The notes under the pieces were generated by a model, which did no database searches, was not told the DNA's origin, and worked only from the letters and a program-made list of their open reading frames with translations. From the NCBI RefSeq assembly GCF_000226095.1, contig NC_016472.1, positions 2,356,001 to 2,420,000 on the forward strand: 64,000 nt of DNA, read 5' to 3'. The position numbers were made by a program, and so were the translations under genes. The stretch is from Thermothelomyces thermophilus ATCC 42464. Lineage: Eukaryota; Ascomycota; Sordariomycetes; Sordariales; Chaetomiaceae. The stretch's first letter is position 1. Each line of letters starts with the position of its first letter. Of the stretch, positions 59,253-64,000 are shown piece after piece.

Positions 59253-61624
59253 AAGCTCTCTAAATACGGAATTACCCTGTCGATCTCTGGCAGCAATAAC
59301 TTAAAACCGGGCACTTTTCTGGTTTCCGTCACTGATCTCCCCAGTCTCCCAAGTGGTTCTCGAGCAGTTAACATGTCCAACTTTGTGTCTAAATCTAATT
59401 ATCACCAGTACCACCGTTCCAGCAGTCACGGTCACCTTCACATCCGTCTTCACCAGCGTCGAAACCATCACGTTGACAAGCACTCCAACCTTCTCGACCA
59501 CAATCATATCCGCATTCACCGCAACCGATGCCCATCCAAACGACGTTATACTCCACCCGCCGGATGGGGATATTAATTACAGTGACCGCGGGCATAACAC
59601 CCGCTGTTGCAAGCCCGTCAACTCGTATCCTGGTCGACACAGCAACGAGGACGAGCACCATCACCGGCATTGAGGCTTTTGTTGATGGGACTAGAGTCCA
59701 CAACGTGCAAACTCAAGAACCTGTCGTTGTTCTGATTCCTCTCTCAAACGAGGTCAAAACCGAGATTGTTAGGGTGCAAATCAGCATGGCGTCGGCCTTG
59801 GTCGGTGGTCGTGTTATGTGACGAATGCAGTCGTCCTCGCCACCCCTACTACCCCTGGATACCCAGCTCTGGATGAGATGACCATCATCGTCACCACTCC
59901 CACGGGCGCACAAAGCGAAACCAATTCTCCTGAAGGTTTGAAGCTGGCGACAAAATGCAGCGTACTCGGAGTGGCAGCGTGACTGGTAGTGTTGGGTGGA
60001 AACGGAGATAATAACGAGTTACTAGAGATGAGTTTAGCAGAGAAAGGGAAACCCCGGCTGCCGTGCGAGAGAGAAACCTTTCTTTAATAGCAGATCACTA
60101 GGTAGGGACTATAGGAAAAGTTCTGCACGATGAATTGCCCACATCAGCTGGTTGTGATGGAAGAACGCGGCTGGTGCTGGGTGCTAGGGCCCGCGTCGAC
60201 GAGTAATTAATTATCCCTCCGTGGCCCCTTCATAATTGAATTGTGCTTCCTCTTGAAGCGTCCATCCCAACTGAAAACGCAACTAATTAGGGTTTGTGCC
60301 CCCGAGGTCAATCCGTTTCACCTCTCAAGATCTTCGCGAGCGAAACTTCCTCCGAGTATCGTGACGGTGGCTACAAGGACCACCTTAGGCAGGAGGTCGA
60401 GCTGCCTGCGAATCTCAGGGTGCAGCTCTTGCAACCTGTTGGTTCCTTCCCAGCCCGCTCCTTCCTCCGGGGTTTGTTCGACGTCAGCTATGCGACTCGA
60501 TTCTCAGCCCTCTCCTTCCTATCCGGCCGCTCTCTACATACATTATTCTACCAAAATTGCGAGTTACAATAGATCTGGGCCCGCCGAGGGTTGCCTGAGA
60601 TGCGCAGGGGAAGAATACCTTCCAGGACCAATCCGGGACCACTAGCGACGCCTTTACCGCCATGAAGGTGACGACGCCAGGAAGACAGAAAGATACCGAG
60701 ACAATGCTTGCCCTCCCTAGCCTTGGGGGATTCTCACCAGTATTACATCCGAGTATCTCGTTGTTCACGGCGTTTCCATACGCGAGGCGCTGGGATCTCG
60801 GATGGAGTATGAGGTCACCTCACAGACTCAGGGGGGTAGCCCGGAATTCTAGCCTGCTTCACTATTATTATTCATTTCGAGAAGTATGTACAATGCTTCT
60901 TCAGCAATATACGACAACCAAGACATTTTCAACATTAGCTAAGCATACGGATTTCCTCCCTCGGGAGTAGGCTTGGTAGTAGACGACGAAGACGAGGGCG
61001 GCCAGCTGGAAAAGGGCAAAGGCAATTCGCCAGGGGTACCGCAGCATCACGAAGGGCAGTTGCTGGCTCCCACTCTGTCCCATTCAGCCACTGCTGCCGG
61101 GTTCTCGAGACACTCCGACTCCCTACGTTCCCTCCTCTCAGCAGCCAACCCCCGACGACGCCGGGGAGAGAGATGATTCCTCACAATCCCGTACTCCTCC
61201 CTTCCCACCTCCCCGAAGAAGAGTAGCCCAACCGGTACCGCCTGCCCTCCACCGCCCTCCTCATCGCTTCCTCCCCCTCCTGCACCATTCTCACCTCCCG
61301 GTTTCGCAGGAGCGGCGGCAGGAAGGCGCCGAGGAAGACGTCGGCAGCCTCGGTCCGGCAGCGGGTGCGGGCGGAGGTGATGACGGTGGTGGGGCGCGGG
61401 GTTTGCTCGATGGCTGTGCTTCGGGAGGTCGGCGTAGAGGAGGGCGAGGGGAGGCTCGGGCGGGTGTTGCGAGTGGAATTGTTGGCGGTGGTGGTTGGGA
61501 AGGGGGGGTCGAGGTGAGATTCCGGAAGGTGCCGGCGGATATACGAATGCTGACGTGGCTGGCTGGCGGAAACGTCGCGGTTCTGATCCTTTCAATATCA
61601 ATTGACTTTGAATGCCGCCTTAGC

Positions 61625-61743
61625 ACATACGACCATACCCGCCAGAGAACACGGGATCCCGTCCGCTCTCCCTTAGTTAAACTGGCGAGGGCTCGAGTAG
61701 TAGTTGGGTCGGTGACGACCAGCGAATTCCGAGTGTTGTATGT
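61625..61743 (+). rRNA. 5S ribosomal RNA gene (dispersed)
   Basis: 119 nt starting ACATACGACCATACCCGCC and ending GTGTTGTATGT, whose ends pair as helix I. Internal landmarks match filamentous-fungal 5S: GGGATCCCGTCCGCTC (loop B/helix III region with the C-box-like promoter), AGTAGTTGGGTCGGTGACGACC and CAGCGAATTCC. A run of T follows at once (TTTCGTTTTTTTTC), a pol III terminator. Compared with the Neurospora alpha form as I remember it, the ends and the GTCCGCTC and AGTAGTTGGGT parts are conserved, while helix II and IV stems differ with apparent compensation (CCCGCCAG with CTGGCGAGG). In Pezizomycotina 5S genes are scattered singly, as here. A diverged pseudogene is possible but pairing argues against it. 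Confidence 0.9.
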
Positions 61744-64000
61744 TTCGTTTTTTTTCTGTTTCCTAAAGTTGCTGCGGGAGCTGCTATATGCAGATACAAA
61801 TATTAAGGTGGAGATTGGATTCCAGCAGTTGCTTAACACAACTTACCTTTACGTTTCATCTGCCACATCGAGGTTCCACCCGCAGTACTCAGGTTAGAAC
61901 CGCAAACTGGTCGCCTGCGTCTCATTCCACCAGCATAATTAATATGCTTAAGCGCAGTGAGAGTACGCCCTGCCAGTCGCGTGTTCGAAATGGTAACGAC
62001 TGCGTCCGGGTTGGCTCGCGCGAAACACTCGCCGTCACTGATGCCGCCGACCGGCACGTAGACCTTTTGACAAGGGCATGGCGATTACGGATTCGATCGA
62101 GAGAATAACCCAATGGACAGCACTCTCCGACATCATGACTTCACCGACCGACTCCCCTCACCACCCTTCCCGACCAGCCGCAGCGGGCAGCGGAAGCGGC
62201 TCGAGCACTGCTGTTAACCTGTCCTTTTCTTTCTTAAGGGAACGGGGTCTCCCGGAGTCCGTTCGAATCAAGAACCACCGAGGACTGACGGCAGGCATGA
62301 TCAGTTCGCCAAGGTCATCGACCTCACCGTCGGTCCTGTCCCGTCGCCCGGCGAGTGCCACCAGATGGCGGCGGACGATGACGTAGCTCGAGAGCCCTGG
62401 CCGACGCGCCAACGACAACACCAACAAAGCCGGCGACAAGAAGACCGGCGCACACCACCTTCCGTGCCGCCTAAACGCCACGGGACCACCGCGAACCCAA
62501 CCGCCGCTGATCCGGACGCAGTCCTGGCGCGCCCAAGCCCCCCCCCCCCCCCCCGGGGGGTCGTCCTCTCTTTCTTCCAGTTCAGGATGGCCGGGAGTGC
62601 TCTCGTCATCAACCATATCGCCATCGTCAACGTCATCGTCGTCGGTGTTCATCGTCGTCGGAAGATCTGGCTTGGCTTCTCTGGGTGTTCCCTGCTGTTG
62701 GTGCTAGTAACTTCCAATCCCAAACCAGCACGCCCGCCCGATCGCCACCTGCTCCTCAACCCTGTCGTGACGTTCCAGGCTTGCTGAGGAGCGCCATCGT
62801 CGTCTGCTCCTGCGTCTCGCATAACGACCGACCGCCTGCGCACGCATCCTCGTCCCGCCCGCCGAACCCAGGCGCCGTTGGTTCGGTAATAGCAGTAGCA
62901 AGACAAGTTCGATCCCTTTACTTCCGCTGACGACGGCAATCCGACGCTGGGGCAGAGGTGGAAGGTAGCATAGCTTCGGCGGCGCGGTCTGGGGTCCCGA
63001 GCGGGATACGCTTCTGTCGCTGTCGGCTGCCTACCCTGCGCAGAGTAATCCTCCAGCCGTCCTCGAGAGAGACCGCGGTGAGATGGGAGAGTTCGAGCGA
63101 CTTCTTCTGTTGGAGGGCCTCAAGGGCCTGGGAAAGGGACAGATCGCTCTCGGTGACCGGTTCGAGCTCTGATGATATCCAAGTTACGAGGGAAAGGGGA
63201 AAGGGGAAGAGTTGACTAGCGGACGGCTACGCTGGGGGCTTGCGTTAATACATATTTGAACAGAAATGCTGCAATTCGTGACTGTGACGGCTGTGCTGAC
63301 GGCCGTCATTGAAGGGAGTGATCTACGCGGTCCTGAGAGAAGCACAGGAGCCGACTCAGCCTCAGTTGCACAACAGTCGACTTGTGCTGTTTTTCCGGAG
63401 ATATCGAGCGATGGGATTGGGGCGTACGGGTTTTGTGTGATGAGACAGGGGGGGAGCGTGGGATGACTGAGATGGCGCTGACCACAAACCAAAAAGGAAC
63501 GCAGGACGGTATACGCTGTTGATGATAAGTGATTAACTACCTCTTTCCGTCTTATCTGAGGCTGATACACTCCACCTCGAAATGTGTGTGGGTATGCTTC
63601 TGGCGCGCTAGGTGACGATGCATGTATACGACGGCGTCTCGAGGGGCAATATGCATGCCCACGGGAACGTACATTAGTAATGGTCCCTTCAGCCTAAGGC
63701 GTGCTTCTCTCCTCTCTCTCTGGACCCAGCTGCCTACTTTTTATGGAATGGCATATGCCCTTGCAGCCAATAGGTCCAACCCGGTTAAATGCAGGATTCC
63801 CCAAAGGCAACCAGTCGTGACCCACGCAATGGGCAGACAAAGAAGACCTGCCGTCGTCTTTTTGAGGTGGTATATATAAGTAAGGTATGGAAGTCCCCAA
63901 ACCCGAGCCGCCTCCTACTATTATAAGTCGACTCGCTCGACGGAAATCCCCAGTTGTTGAGACTCGACGGTAAGGAATCACAACTCATTAACATCTAATT
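61744..64000. other. Gene-poor region to window end
   Basis: 2.3 kb. Poly-C/poly-G run near 62540-62560. A minus-strand open segment of about 87 codons at 62930-63190 reads ESDLSLSQALEALQQKKSLE then LSHLTAVSLEDGWRITLRRV without an ATG. It could be an internal exon of an unknown gene. Nothing else is supported. Confidence 0.35.

Larger units (their letters stand above)
58529..61624. other. Gene-poor region
   Basis: 3.1 kb. It contains the hairpin repeat copies R2 and R3 and a perfect small hairpin GTGGGTCAG-N6-CTGACCCAC near 58542-58565. A Thr/Val-rich open segment at 59353-59820 is shared between frames and may be a decayed Thr-rich surface protein. No intact gene is supported. On the minus strand 60901-61560 has coding-like stretches (for example TEAADVFLGAFLPPLLRNRE and a membrane segment FALFQLAALVFVVYY) that I cannot assign. 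Confidence 0.4.

Noticed and set aside
59353-59821. Thr-rich open frames as an intact surface-protein gene
   Set aside because: The Thr-rich reading changes frame, and no signal peptide or complete start-to-stop model could be found.
61047-61601. Minus-strand Pro/Arg/His-rich open frame
   Set aside because: Low-complexity composition in several overlapping frames next to the 5S gene, and no domain. A minor coding-like stretch is mentioned in the region note only.

Overview
The window is nuclear DNA of a filamentous ascomycete. The evidence is GC-rich coding exons split by short introns (GTRNGT donors, CTRAC-like branch sites, YAG acceptors), a lone 5S rRNA gene of the Neurospora type, Zn2Cys6 and MFS families, and an AT-mutated DNA transposon of the kind left by repeat-induced point mutation. 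The codon bias and 5S sequence suggest Sordariomycetes, perhaps Sordariales/Chaetomiaceae (inference). All exon joins below were worked out by eye from splice signals, reading phase and protein-family expectation; none was checked by RNA or database search.

Layout. 1-13.7 kb is housekeeping: the 3' part of mitochondrial elongation factor G, homoisocitrate dehydrogenase (LYS12), a lysine/alanine-rich unknown protein, mitochondrial ribosomal protein uS8m, a conserved Pro-rich unknown and YAE1. 14-23 kb is accessory: an LTR fragment, then four genes of the sort found in fungal recognition or conflict loci. These are a trypsin-like protease, a fucose-lectin-like protein, an ankyrin-VWA fusion and a nucleoside-phosphorylase protein with an unrecognised C-terminal region. 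A glutamate-kinase PUA fragment and a WrbA-type flavodoxin follow.

26.6-49.4 kb holds transport and metabolism: two monocarboxylate-type MFS transporters, a single-pass membrane protein, an RraA-family enzyme, a ferric reductase, a Zn2Cys6 regulator divergent from the second MFS gene, and a CBM35-GH26 mannanase. Between the last two lie inverted LTR fragments around one isolated MFS exon. 51-56 kb carries a DUF84/PRRC1-like protein, a CorA-like transporter and ribosomal protein eL42.

56.5-64 kb is gene-poor. It has a complete but inactive Fot1/pogo-type transposon with perfect 117-bp inverted repeats, copies of a dispersed hairpin repeat that also lies inside the 15-23 kb cluster, and the 5S gene.

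The best candidate for an undescribed system is the 14.97-23.0 kb cluster. It joins a sugar-binding protein, a protease, an ankyrin/VWA scaffold and a nucleotide-metabolising domain with a novel-looking tail. Its joint function is inferred from family composition and proximity only.
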